A stretch of 64,000 nt of DNA from Streptomyces antarcticus (GTDB taxonomy: Bacteria; Actinomycetota; Actinomycetes; Streptomycetales; Streptomycetaceae). Shown here in pieces: positions 10,133 to 17,627 of this stretch. A program made the position numbers and the translations under genes. The DNA lies in NCBI RefSeq assembly GCF_026627255.1, contig NZ_JAPNLM010000014.1, positions 1 to 64,000 on the forward strand, read 5' to 3'. Position 1 is the first letter of the stretch, and each line of letters begins with the position of its first letter. The notes under the pieces were generated by a model. That model was not told the origin of the DNA, made no database searches, and saw only the letters and a list, made by a program, of their open reading frames with translations.

Positions 10133-10885
10133 TCAGCCGCGCCTGAGCAGGTAGGTGTCCATGATCCAGCCCTTGCGGGCGCGGGCCTCGGTGCGCAGCT
10201 CCTCGATCCGCCCCGCGACCTCGCCGAGCTTCCCCGACACCAGGATCTCGTCCGGGGTGCCGACGTAGGCCCCCCAGTAGATGAACAGGTCCTGGTCCAG
10301 GTGGGCGGTGAAGGCGTGCCGGGCGTCCAGCATCACCACCACGTCGTCCACCCCCTCCGGCCAGCCCTCGGCCAGCCGCCGCCCGGTGGTGATCTGCACC
10401 GGGCGGCCCACCCGGTTCAGGTTCGTGCGGTGCCGGGCCAGCAGCGAGGACACGCTGCTGATGCCCGGCACCACCTCGTGCTCGAACGCCACCCGGCCCT
10501 TCTCCAGCACCTCGTCGAGGATCGCCAGGGTGGAGTCGTACAGCGAGGGGTCGCCCCACACCAGGAACGCCCCGGTCTCGCCCTCGGCCAGGTCCTGCGC
10601 GATGAACCGCTCGAACAGCTCGGCCCGCGCGCTGCGCCAGCCGTCCACCGTCGGGGCGTAGTCCGCCGGGGTCCGGTCCCGGTCCGGGTCGCGGCCCTCC
10701 ACCAGCCGGTGCCCCGGGCGGGCGTGCTCGTCGAGCATCGCCCGCCGCAGCCCCGTCAAATCCGCCTTCTCCTCGCCCTTCTCCAGGATGAGGAACGCGT
10801 CCGCCGCCCTGATCGCCTTGACCGCCTGGAGGGTCAGGTGGTCCGGGTCGCCCGCGCCTATGCCGATCACTGAGAACTTCTTCAC
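10133..10885 (-). CDS. cobF: Precorrin-6A synthase (deacetylating), CobF
   Basis: SAM-dependent C1-methyltransferase of the aerobic cobalamin pathway, converting precorrin-5 to precorrin-6A with loss of acetate. The 250-residue protein starts with the tetrapyrrole methylase motif KKFSVIGIGAGDPDHLTLQA, carries the second family motif AFLVWGDPSLYDSTL, and has VVPGISSVSSL in the middle, all typical of CobF. The GTG start at 10885 fits the family start; no strong ribosome binding site is seen. It lies apart from other cob genes and is divergent from lutA with only 18 bases between the starts, so the two promoters must overlap or lie inside each other's coding region. The C-terminal stop is 21 bases from the convergent aminotransferase gene. 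Confidence 0.95.
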   Translation of the reverse strand: MKKFSVIGIGAGDPDHLTLQAVKAIRAADAFLILEKGEEKADLTGLRRAMLDEHARPGHRLVEGRDPDRDRTPADYAPTVDGWRSARAELFERFIAQDLAEGETGAFLVWGDPSLYDSTLAILDEVLEKGRVAFEHEVVPGISSVSSLLARHRTNLNRVGRPVQITTGRRLAEGWPEGVDDVVVMLDARHAFTAHLDQDLFIYWGAYVGTPDEILVSGKLGEVAGRIEELRTEARARKGWIMDTYLLRRG

Positions 10886-10890
10886 CCCGC

Positions 10891-10896
10891 TATTCT
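10891..10896 (+). promoter_or_regulatory. Candidate -10 for leaderless lutABC transcript
   Basis: TATTCT fits TANNNT and ends seven bases before the lutA ATG. lutA has no Shine-Dalgarno sequence in the 18-base cobF/lutA gap. Streptomyces leaderless genes usually show exactly this spacing, so transcription probably starts at or next to the ATG. Confidence 0.4.
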
Positions 10897-10903
10897 GCCC
10901 GTC

Positions 10904-11659
10904 ATGCGCGTCGCCCTGTTCGTCACCTGCGTCAACGACGCGCTGTACCCGCGCACCGGCATCGCCGTCGTCCGCCTCCTGGAGCGGCTCGGCGTCACCG
11001 TGGACTTCCCGGCGGCCCAGAGCTGCTGCGGGCAGCCGCAGTACAACACCGGCTTCCGGCACGAGACGGAGCCGCTGGTGCGGCGCACCGCGGAGGCCTT
11101 CGCCGGGTACGAGTACGTGGTCACCCCCTCCGGCTCCTGCGCCGCGATGATCCGCGAGCACTACCCGCGCATCGGGCGCAAGGCCGCCGCCGAGGGCCGC
11201 GGCGACGCACTGGCGGAACTGGCCGCCGCGCTGGCGCCGCGCGTGTACGAACTGACCGAGTTCCTCGTCGACGTGCTCGGGGTCAGCGACGTCGGCGCCC
11301 ACTTCCCGCACACCGTCACCTACCACCCCTCCTGCCACGGCCTGCGGGCCCTCGGCCTCGGGGACCGGCCGCGGCGGCTGCTGGCCGCCGTCAAGGGCCT
11401 GGACCTGGTCGAACTCCCCGGAGCGGAGGAGTGCTGCGGCTTCGGCGGGACCTTCGCCGTCAAGAACCCGGACGTGTCGGCGGCCATGGGCACCGACAAG
11501 ACCGCCGCCGCGGCCGCCACCGGAGCCGAGGTGCTGTGCGGCGCCGACAACTCCTGCCTCGCCCACCTGGAGGGCCTGCTGCGCCGGGCCGGCTCCCCGC
11601 TGCGCACCCTGCACCTGGCCGAGATCCTCGCCGCGACCGAGCGGGAGCCCCTCCGATGA
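10904..11659 (+). CDS. lutA: LutA, L-lactate oxidation iron-sulfur subunit
   Basis: Subunit of the LutABC complex that oxidises L-lactate to pyruvate on the inner face of the membrane. The 251-residue protein has the two cysteine-rich CCG domains of this family: SCCGQPQYNTGF with the later TPSGSCAAM in the first half, and HPSCHGLRALGL with ECCGFGGTFAVK in the second. A further Cys lies in ADNSCLAHLEG. It is the first gene of a three-gene operon whose junctions overlap by four bases (ATGA or GTGA), so translation is coupled. No lutR-like GntR regulator is beside it, which leaves control open. Leaderless expression is likely from the promoter position. Confidence 0.93.
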   Translation: MRVALFVTCVNDALYPRTGIAVVRLLERLGVTVDFPAAQSCCGQPQYNTGFRHETEPLVRRTAEAFAGYEYVVTPSGSCAAMIREHYPRIGRKAAAEGRGDALAELAAALAPRVYELTEFLVDVLGVSDVGAHFPHTVTYHPSCHGLRALGLGDRPRRLLAAVKGLDLVELPGAEECCGFGGTFAVKNPDVSAAMGTDKTAAAAATGAEVLCGADNSCLAHLEGLLRRAGSPLRTLHLAEILAATEREPLR

Positions 11660-13125
11660 CGGCCACGCACCTGGGCATGCCCGCCTTTCCGGCCGCCGCG
11701 CGGGAAGCCGTACGGGACGACGTGCTGCGCGCCAACCTCCGCCGCGCCACGCACACCATCCGCGACAAACGGGCCCGCGCGGTCGCCGAACTCGCCGACT
11801 GGGACCGGCTGCGCGCCGCCGGGAAGGCCGTCAAGGACCACACCCTGCGCCACCTCGACCACTACCTCCTCCAACTGGAGGAGGCGGTCACCGCCGCGGG
11901 CGGCACCGTTCACTGGGCGGCCGACGCCGACGAGGCCAACCGCATCGTGACGGACCTGGTGCTCGCCACCGGGGAACGGGAGCTCGTCAAGGTCAAGTCC
12001 ATGGCCACCCAGGAGACCGGCCTCAACGAGGCCCTGGAGGCGGCCGGGATCGCCGCGTACGAGACCGACCTGGCCGAGCTCATCGTCCAGCTCGGCCACG
12101 ACCGGCCCTCGCACATCCTGGTCCCGGCCATCCACCGCAACCGCGCCGAGATCCGCGACGTCTTCCGCGCCGAGATGGGCGGATGGGGCCGGCCCGCGCC
12201 CGACGGGCTCGGCGACGACCCGCGCGAACTCGCCGAGGCCGCGCGCCTGCACCTGCGGGAGAAGTTCCTGCGCGCCAAGGTCGCCGTGTCCGGCGCGAAC
12301 TTCATGGTCGCCGAGACGGGGACCCTGGTCGTCTTCGAGTCCGAGGGCAACGGCCGCATGTGCCTGACCCTGCCCGAGACCCTGATCTCCGTCGTCGGCA
12401 TCGAGAAGGTCGTCCCCACCTTCCGCGACCTGGAGATCTTCCTCCAGACCCTGCCGCGCTCCTCGACGGCGGAGCGGATGAACCCGTACACGACGATGTG
12501 GACCGGCACCACCGACGGCGACGGACCCGCCGCCTTCCACCTCGTCCTCCTCGACAACGGCCGCACCGACACCCTCGCCGACGAGGTCGGCCGCCAGGCC
12601 CTGCGCTGCATCCGCTGCTCCGCCTGCCTGAACGTCTGCCCCGTCTACGAGCGCGCCGGCGGCCACGCCTACGGCTCCGTCTACCCCGGCCCCATCGGCG
12701 CCATCCTCAGCCCCCAACTGCGCGGCACCGACAGCGAGATCGACGCCTCCCTGCCGTACGCCTCCACGCTGTGCGGGGCCTGCTACGACGTCTGCCCGGT
12801 CGCCATCGACATCCCCGAGGTCCTCGTCCACCTCCGCGAACGGGTCGCCCAAGGCGGCCCGGTGACCCGCGACGGCATCCGCGTACGCCTGCGCCCCGCG
12901 CACGGCCGCACCGCCGAACGGGCCGCGATGCGCGCCGCCCGCCTGCTCCTGGACCACCCGGGCGCGCTGCGCGCGGGCGAACGCCTGCTGGCCCGCGCCC
13001 GCCGGATGCGCCCGCGCCGCCTGCCGGGGCCGGGCCGGGCCTGGACCGACACCCGGGAGCTGCCCGAGCTCCCCGCGGAATCCTTCCGCGACTGGTGGAC
13101 CCGAGAACGGGGGACCCCGCAGTGA
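11656..13125 (+). CDS. lutB: LutB, L-lactate oxidation iron-sulfur subunit with LUD domain
   Basis: Central 489-residue subunit of LutABC. The N-terminal two thirds form the LUD domain, with VKVKSMATQETGLNEAL and AETGTLVVFESEGNGR as landmarks. Two 4Fe-4S clusters follow: CIRCSACLNVCPVY (about residues 317-330) and CGACYDVCPVAIDIP (about 374-388). The C-terminal 90 residues are Arg/Ala-rich, ending in DWWTRERGTPQ, and match the usual LutB tail. The start codon overlaps the lutA stop (ATGA). The family and the operon order A-B-C are as in Bacillus and other actinomycetes. Nothing is missing relative to the family. Confidence 0.94.
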   Translation: MTATHLGMPAFPAAAREAVRDDVLRANLRRATHTIRDKRARAVAELADWDRLRAAGKAVKDHTLRHLDHYLLQLEEAVTAAGGTVHWAADADEANRIVTDLVLATGERELVKVKSMATQETGLNEALEAAGIAAYETDLAELIVQLGHDRPSHILVPAIHRNRAEIRDVFRAEMGGWGRPAPDGLGDDPRELAEAARLHLREKFLRAKVAVSGANFMVAETGTLVVFESEGNGRMCLTLPETLISVVGIEKVVPTFRDLEIFLQTLPRSSTAERMNPYTTMWTGTTDGDGPAAFHLVLLDNGRTDTLADEVGRQALRCIRCSACLNVCPVYERAGGHAYGSVYPGPIGAILSPQLRGTDSEIDASLPYASTLCGACYDVCPVAIDIPEVLVHLRERVAQGGPVTRDGIRVRLRPAHGRTAERAAMRAARLLLDHPGALRAGERLLARARRMRPRRLPGPGRAWTDTRELPELPAESFRDWWTRERGTPQ

Positions 13126-13784
13126 CCTCACGCGACGTCGTCCTGGGCCGCATCCGCCGGGCGCTGGGGGAGCGGGGCCCGGGTCCGCGGCCGTCCCCCG
13201 GCCCCGCGGGGGCCGCGGAGATCCCCCGGGACTACCTCGCGGTGCACGGCGCGCGGACCCCGGCCGAGACCGTGGACCTCCTCGCCGCGCACCTCGCCGA
13301 GTACCGGGCGCGGGTCCACCGCACCGACGAGGACGGCCTGCCCGCGCTGCTGGCAGACCTGCTCGCGCGGCGCGGCGCCCGGACCGTACTCGTCCCGCCC
13401 GGCCTGCCCGCGCACTGGCTCGCGGCGGCGGAACCGGCGCACGTACAGGACCGCGCCGAGTCCACGGCGCGGCAACTGGACGCCGTGGACAGCGTGGTGA
13501 CCGGCTGCGCCCTGGCCGTCGCCGAGACCGGCACCCTCGTCCTCGACGGAGGCCCCGAGCAGGGCAGGCGCCGGATCACGCTGATCCCCGACCACCACAT
13601 CTGCGTCGTCCGCGTCCCCGGCCAGGTCGTGGACTCCGTACCGCGGGCCGTGGCCCTGCTGGACCCCGCCCGCCCGCTGACCTGGATCTCCGGACCCTCC
13701 GCCACCAGCGACATCGAGCTCGACCGCGTGGAGGGCGTCCACGGCCCCCGCACCCTGGACGTCGTCCTGCTCGGCGCACAATAG
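13122..13784 (+). CDS. lutC: LutC, LUD-domain lactate utilisation protein
   Basis: Third subunit of LutABC, 220 residues. It is a stand-alone LUD domain with AVAETGTLVLDGG, LIPDHHICVVR and ISGPSATSDIEL, the last being the conserved C-terminal motif of the family. The GTG start overlaps the lutB stop in GTGA. The VOC gene begins five bases after the lutC stop, so that gene probably shares the transcript. Function beyond complex membership is not established for any LutC. Confidence 0.92.
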   Translation: MTSRDVVLGRIRRALGERGPGPRPSPGPAGAAEIPRDYLAVHGARTPAETVDLLAAHLAEYRARVHRTDEDGLPALLADLLARRGARTVLVPPGLPAHWLAAAEPAHVQDRAESTARQLDAVDSVVTGCALAVAETGTLVLDGGPEQGRRRITLIPDHHICVVRVPGQVVDSVPRAVALLDPARPLTWISGPSATSDIELDRVEGVHGPRTLDVVLLGAQ

Positions 13785-13788
13785 GCGC

Positions 13789-14181
13789 ATGCCCTCCCAC
13801 ATCGCCCTCACCGCGCTCCTCGTCCACGACTACGACGAGGCCATCGACTTCTACACCAGGGCCCTCGGCTTCGACCTCGCCGAGGACACCGCCCGCCCGG
13901 ACGGCTCCCGCTGGGTGGTGGTCCGCCCGCCCGGCGCCAAGGAGTCCGCACTGCTGCTGGCCCGCGCCAAGGACGACGCCCAGCGCCCCCGCGTCGGCGA
14001 CCAGACCGGCGGCCGCGTCGGCTTCTTCCTCCACACCGACGACTTCGCGCGCGACCACGCCCGGATGACCGCCGAGGGCGTCCGCTTCCTGGAGGAGCCG
14101 CGCCACGAGGCGTACGGCTCCGTCGCCGTCTTCCAGGACCTGTACGGCAACCGCTGGGACCTACTCCAGCCCGCCGCGTAG
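13789..14181 (+). CDS. VOC (glyoxalase/bleomycin-resistance fold) protein
   Basis: A 130-residue protein of the vicinal oxygen chelate superfamily. The two beta-alpha-beta-beta-beta halves are recognisable: HIALTALLVHDYDEAIDFYTRALGF in the first is split here as IALTALLVHDYDEAIDFYTR, and VGFFLHTDDFARDHARM in the second. Metal-ligand positions are plausibly His4 and Glu118-region residues, though this cannot be settled by eye. It starts five bases after lutC without a clear ribosome binding site, so it is likely translated as part of the lut transcript. A link to lactate or methylglyoxal metabolism is tempting but only inference. Its last 21 bases overlap the convergent DUF309 gene. Confidence 0.85.
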   Translation: MPSHIALTALLVHDYDEAIDFYTRALGFDLAEDTARPDGSRWVVVRPPGAKESALLLARAKDDAQRPRVGDQTGGRVGFFLHTDDFARDHARMTAEGVRFLEEPRHEAYGSVAVFQDLYGNRWDLLQPAA

Positions 14182-14640
14182 CCCCGGCGCCTCGGCGGCG
14201 GCGTCCACGGCCGCCCCGCCGTCCACCCGTTGGGCCAGCTCCCCGGCCCACCGGACCAGGCCCGGCACGTCGACCCCGTACGCCGCCCCGTCCAGCCCCT
14301 CGATCCCCGCCGCCCCGCGCCGCAGCAGCCGCGCCCCGCCGACCGCGTTCCCGCGCGCGGCGTGCGTCAGCCCGACGGCGAGCTGGGCGAGCCCCCGCCA
14401 CAGCGGCGCCGCGGCCACGGGCCCGGACTTCCAGGCGTCCTCGAACACCTCGTGCGCGTGGAAGGGCATCCCGGCGTCCAGCAGCCGCTGGGCCTCCCGG
14501 ACCGTCTGCGCGGGCGACCGCACCACGCCCTCCGGCTGCCGTCCCACGCCGCCCGCCCCGTAGGCCAGCGGCCGCCCCAGCCCGTCCCTCGGCCGCGCGC
14601 TGCGCGCGCGGCCCTCCTCGTCCCGATCCCGTGTGTTCAC
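14161..14640 (-). CDS. DUF309 domain protein
   Basis: A 159-residue protein of the DUF309 family, small helical proteins of unknown function. The signature helix pair is clear: LLDAGMPFHAHEVFEDAWKSGP followed by LWRGLAQLAVGLTHAARGN and GGARLLRRGA, quoted in parts (GMPFHAHEVFEDAWK; GLAQLAVGLTHAARGN). The N-terminal 45 residues are charged and low in order. GTG at 14640 was chosen because GAGG lies eight bases upstream and the family core starts well inside; longer frames exist but have no coding support. The 3' end overlaps the VOC gene by 21 bases on the other strand. Confidence 0.85.
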   Translation of the reverse strand: MNTRDRDEEGRARSARPRDGLGRPLAYGAGGVGRQPEGVVRSPAQTVREAQRLLDAGMPFHAHEVFEDAWKSGPVAAAPLWRGLAQLAVGLTHAARGNAVGGARLLRRGAAGIEGLDGAAYGVDVPGLVRWAGELAQRVDGGAAVDAAAEAPGLRGGLE

Positions 14641-14748
14641 CCGCCCATCCTCGCGGCCGCCGATTACCCGTGCATGCACACCCCTCTGCGTGGGGTAATG
14701 TTCTGCATGTGCCGCCGGGACGGGGGAAACCCCAGGTCGGAAGCACAT

Positions 14749-14822
<74 letters not shown>

Positions 14823-14840
14823 CTCGAGAGAGTCGCAGTT

Positions 14841-14878
14841 CGAGGGGCCGCTTCAGAGAAATCTGAAGCGGCCCCTCG
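14841..14878 (+). terminator. Strong terminator after tRNA-Pro
   Basis: Perfect 17-bp stem (14841-14857 with 14862-14878) capped by a GAAA tetraloop and followed shortly by GTTTT. It ends the tRNA transcript before the ATP-grasp gene. Confidence 0.9.
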
Positions 14879-15005
14879 GCCGTTTTCCGGACCCGTGCGG
14901 GGGTGGGTTCCGATCGTCCGTGCGGGGCAAGCGCAAGGTGGGGGATCCCGCTCCGCGCCGCGCACCGGCCGGGCGGCGGGCGAACCGGCGACGAGAGGAG
15001 CGGCT

Positions 15006-16292
15006 GTGAGTGAGGCAGGTCCGTTCGTGGTCTTCGCGAACTTCCTCTCCGACCTGGCGGTCGACCTCAACGAGGGCCGGGTCCTGGCGCAGTGGGCGCA
15101 GCAGGCACCGCGGAAGGCGTGGCTGCTGCGGCCCGGCGACGTGCTGATCACTCCCGTACCGCTGGGCCGGGAGTTCCTGCGGTACGTGTACGACCTGACG
15201 CAGGTGTCTCCGGATTCGGTGACGGTCGTCGAGGTACCCCCGTCCGGCGCCGTCCCCCTGGCGCGGGCGGTGCGCGAGGCCGGACTCGCCGAGCACGTCC
15301 GGGCCCTCGCCGGCGACCGGGGCGCGGCGCTGCTGCCGACCGCGCTGGACGCGTCGGCGATCACCTTCGCCCGGGACCTCGGCCTCACGGTGCACCCCTA
15401 CCCGACGGTCGAGGCCGCCGAAGCCGCGCTGAAGACGACCATGCTGCTCAACACGAAGGCCGGGTTCCGCGAGACGGCCGGACACCTGGGCATGCGGCTG
15501 CCCGCGGGGCGGGTGTGCCGGCGCCCCGAGGTAGAAGGGGTGGTGCGGGAGTTCCTGCGGAGCTACGAGGGGGTCGTGGTCAAGCCCGACCGCTCGGCGG
15601 GAGGCCACGGGATGCGCTTCCTGTCCCGCGACGACCTGAACGGCGGCGCGTCCCTGGTCCTGGACACGGTCGGCGGCCCCCTGGGGACGTGGGTCGTGGA
15701 GGAACGCCTCGACGTGGCCGAGTCGGTCAGCGTCCAGCTGGACACCACCCCCGCCGGGACGCGCGCCCTGTTCAGCGGGGCGATGCGTACGACGCGGGGC
15801 TCCTTCACGGGGTACGTCTCGCCGCTGCCCGCGTCCTGCGCGCACGTGGCCGGCGAGCTGGAGGCCTGGGGGACGGCCCTGGGCGGCCATCTGGCCGGCC
15901 ACGGCTTCGCCGGACCGTTCGGGCTCGACGCGCTGGTGGACGCGCGGGGCGAGGCGTACGCGAGCGAGAGCAACATCCGGCGTACGGCCACCACCACACC
16001 CCACGCCATGGTCGTCCGGCTGACGAAGGCGCAGGCCGCGGCGGGCGCGCCCGCGGCCTGGTCGGTGGCGAAGGGGCGGACCCGGCACCCGTTCGACTTC
16101 GAGGGGGCCCTCGGACGGCTGCGCGAGCACCACCTCGCCTTCGATCCGGCGAGCGGCGAGGGCGTGGTCCTCTACGCGGACGCCCCGCCCGACGGCCGCT
16201 CATGGCGGTACGCGGTGATCGCCGGAAGCACCGCAGACGTGCGGGAGCAGGAAGCCGCGCTGGCCGAAGCCCTCGAGTTCGAAGTCCGCTGA
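15006..16292 (+). CDS. ATP-grasp peptide-ligase-like protein (pre-ATP-grasp, PGM1-related)
   Basis: A 428-residue ATP-grasp family protein that probably forms an amide or peptide bond using ATP. The N-terminal ~130 residues look like the pre-ATP-grasp domain (FVVFANFLSDLAVDLNEGRV). The grasp core shows LLNTKAGFRE, the ATP-binding lysine region GVVVKPDRSAGGHGMRF, the EERLD hinge, GPFGLDALVDARG and the metal-binding ESNIRRTATTTPH. Closest known theme is the pheganomycin-type ligase PGM1 and related proteins. GAGGAG (14995-15000) sits five bases before the GTG start. No precursor peptide or amino-acid biosynthetic gene is beside it, so substrate and product are unknown. A shared terminator separates it from the convergent PRC-barrel gene. 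Confidence 0.82.
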   Translation: MSEAGPFVVFANFLSDLAVDLNEGRVLAQWAQQAPRKAWLLRPGDVLITPVPLGREFLRYVYDLTQVSPDSVTVVEVPPSGAVPLARAVREAGLAEHVRALAGDRGAALLPTALDASAITFARDLGLTVHPYPTVEAAEAALKTTMLLNTKAGFRETAGHLGMRLPAGRVCRRPEVEGVVREFLRSYEGVVVKPDRSAGGHGMRFLSRDDLNGGASLVLDTVGGPLGTWVVEERLDVAESVSVQLDTTPAGTRALFSGAMRTTRGSFTGYVSPLPASCAHVAGELEAWGTALGGHLAGHGFAGPFGLDALVDARGEAYASESNIRRTATTTPHAMVVRLTKAQAAAGAPAAWSVAKGRTRHPFDFEGALGRLREHHLAFDPASGEGVVLYADAPPDGRSWRYAVIAGSTADVREQEAALAEALEFEVR

Positions 16293-16355
16293 CCCCGCCC
16301 CGCCCACTGACCCCGCCTCCGCTGCCCCGCACGGGCGGGTGTGAACCGCACAGCA

Positions 16356-16400
16356 CGACGCCGGTCCCGGCACCCGAGAGGGGTGCCGGGACCGGCGTCG
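16356..16400. terminator. Bidirectional terminator between ATP-grasp and PRC-barrel genes
   Basis: Perfect 20-bp stem (16356-16375 with 16381-16400) with the loop GAGAG. Genes converge on it from both sides. Confidence 0.9.
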
Positions 16401-16411
16401 CAGGTGCCCGA

Positions 16412-16780
16412 TCAGGCGGGGCGGCCGCCGAACGGGGCGCCGGTGCCGTAGTACGTGCCCAGCTCCTCGTGGTAGCCGGCGTTTCCGAGGTGCTGGTCCC
16501 GGTGGAACTCGGGGGCGTCCTTGATCTGCTCCTTGGTGCGGTCGACGTAGACCTTCTTCTCCTCCGCGTCGATCCGCACGACCGTGCTCGCCGGCAGGAG
16601 GACCTCCTTGCCGAAGATCCATACGCCGGTGTCCACGACCAGGTAGGCGTCACCGACCTCGTCGGAGTGCTTGTCGACCTTGCCGATGCCGCCATCGGTC
16701 GCCTCGACCTTGTAGCCGGTCAGGTCCGTACCGGCCAGGTGGCCGGCGGTCGACGTGTAGCTCCACACATGCTCAGTCAC
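16412..16780 (-). CDS. PRC-barrel domain protein
   Basis: A 122-residue soluble protein with a single PRC-barrel: LTGYKVEATDGGIGKVDKHS (about residues 20-39), AYLVVDTGVWIFGKEVLLP and VDRTKEQIKDAPEF. The barrel is followed by a short tail with a YHEELGTYYGTG motif common in actinobacterial members. PRC-barrels bind diverse partners in photosynthesis, RNA processing and stress; the actinobacterial stand-alone type is often a general-stress protein, and the neighbours here (hydrophobic peptide, CsbD, DUF4235) fit that. GTG start with AGGAG (16791-16795) ten bases upstream. Exact role unknown. Confidence 0.88.
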   Translation of the reverse strand: MTEHVWSYTSTAGHLAGTDLTGYKVEATDGGIGKVDKHSDEVGDAYLVVDTGVWIFGKEVLLPASTVVRIDAEEKKVYVDRTKEQIKDAPEFHRDQHLGNAGYHEELGTYYGTGAPFGGRPA

Positions 16781-17068
16781 GCGAAAACAACTCCTCTTGT
16801 ACAGCGGGGGACGGCGGGGAGATGAATTCCCCGCCCGGTCCTCCTCGTTCCGTGCGTCGTATCGCGGCGGTCCGTGTGTTCCGCCTGAACTCCGCATGCC
16901 CCGCATTCACTCCTCCACACACCCCGGATCAATTTCCGGTTCCGGGACGGTGATGTACGGATATCCGGGCCGTACACGACGACATGGCGGTGGCCTGCGC
17001 CCCCTTCGTGAAGGGGGCGCAGGCCACCGCCATGCAGTGTCCGAACTGCCAAGCCGTCGTCGCGGCGG
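16781..17068. other. 288-base gap between two minus-strand stress genes
   Basis: Contains the PRC-barrel ribosome binding site (AGGAG, 16791-16795), probably its promoter, and the hairpin at 16983-17034. No open frame of note. Confidence 0.5.
16983..17034 (-). terminator. Very long hairpin terminator
   Basis: Perfect 24-bp stem (16983-17006 with 17011-17034) and the four-base loop CGTG, 35 bases downstream of the hydrophobic-peptide stop on the minus strand. This is the longest perfect stem noticed in the window. Confidence 0.85.
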
Positions 17069-17230
17069 CTACCAGCGGTACCAGCGGCCGCTGCCGCTCT
17101 TGGGACGGGCGACAAAACCGATCAGCCACAGGATCAGGACTGCGATAGCGACCCACCAGAGAATCTTCAGTGCGAAACCCGCGCCGAAGAGGATCAGTAC
17201 CAGCAGAAGAACGAGAAGCAGGGGAACCAT
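17069..17230 (-). CDS. Small hydrophobic membrane protein, 53 residues
   Basis: Two adjacent membrane segments (about residues 2-19 MVPLLLVLLLVLILFGAG and 24-42 WWVAIAVLILWLIGF), then a basic tail RPKSGSGRWYRW. Short hydrophobic proteins of this design are common in streptomycetes and are usually stress-induced; function unknown. GGAGG (17240-17244) sits nine bases before ATG 17230, so this start was preferred to an upstream in-frame ATG at 17281 that would add a 17-residue polar leader. Transcribed alone, ending at the 24-bp hairpin. Confidence 0.8.
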   Translation of the reverse strand: MVPLLLVLLLVLILFGAGFALKILWWVAIAVLILWLIGFVARPKSGSGRWYRW

Positions 17231-17627
17231 AGTTATCAACCTCCGAAGCGCCTTCTGCCCGACCGAACCCAGGACATGCATGGGATTCCCCTTTTGTTTC
17301 CACCTCCAGGGAGGGAGGACACAGAGGGGGCGGATCCCGCCGGTTTGTCGGCGCCGCGTGCGGAGGCGGGTGGGCCCCGTACGCCGTACGGCTCAACCGG
17401 CTGCTCGGGCGGCCCCCCCCGGCGGGGAGAAGACACCTCCCGCCGGGGCGAATTGAGCCGATCGGGTCCTGTATTCGGCTGATCCTCTGAAGATCGACGG
17501 GATTCCGGGTGGGGCGCCGCACCGAGGGCAGTCGCCCCCTGTCGCCCGTCGCCGCGTCGCCGCGTCGCCACGTCGCGAGCGAGCCGACGGGCCGACGCGC
17601 CGACCGAGCACAGGAACAGGACCCGTG
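17231..17627. other. 397-base divergent promoter region
   Basis: Separates the minus-strand hydrophobic-peptide gene from the plus-strand iron-redox gene. Contains the former's ribosome binding site, a G/C-homopolymer patch near 17410 and a short run of GTCGCC/GCGTC repeats near 17540-17580. No confident gene or promoter was recognised. Confidence 0.4.
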
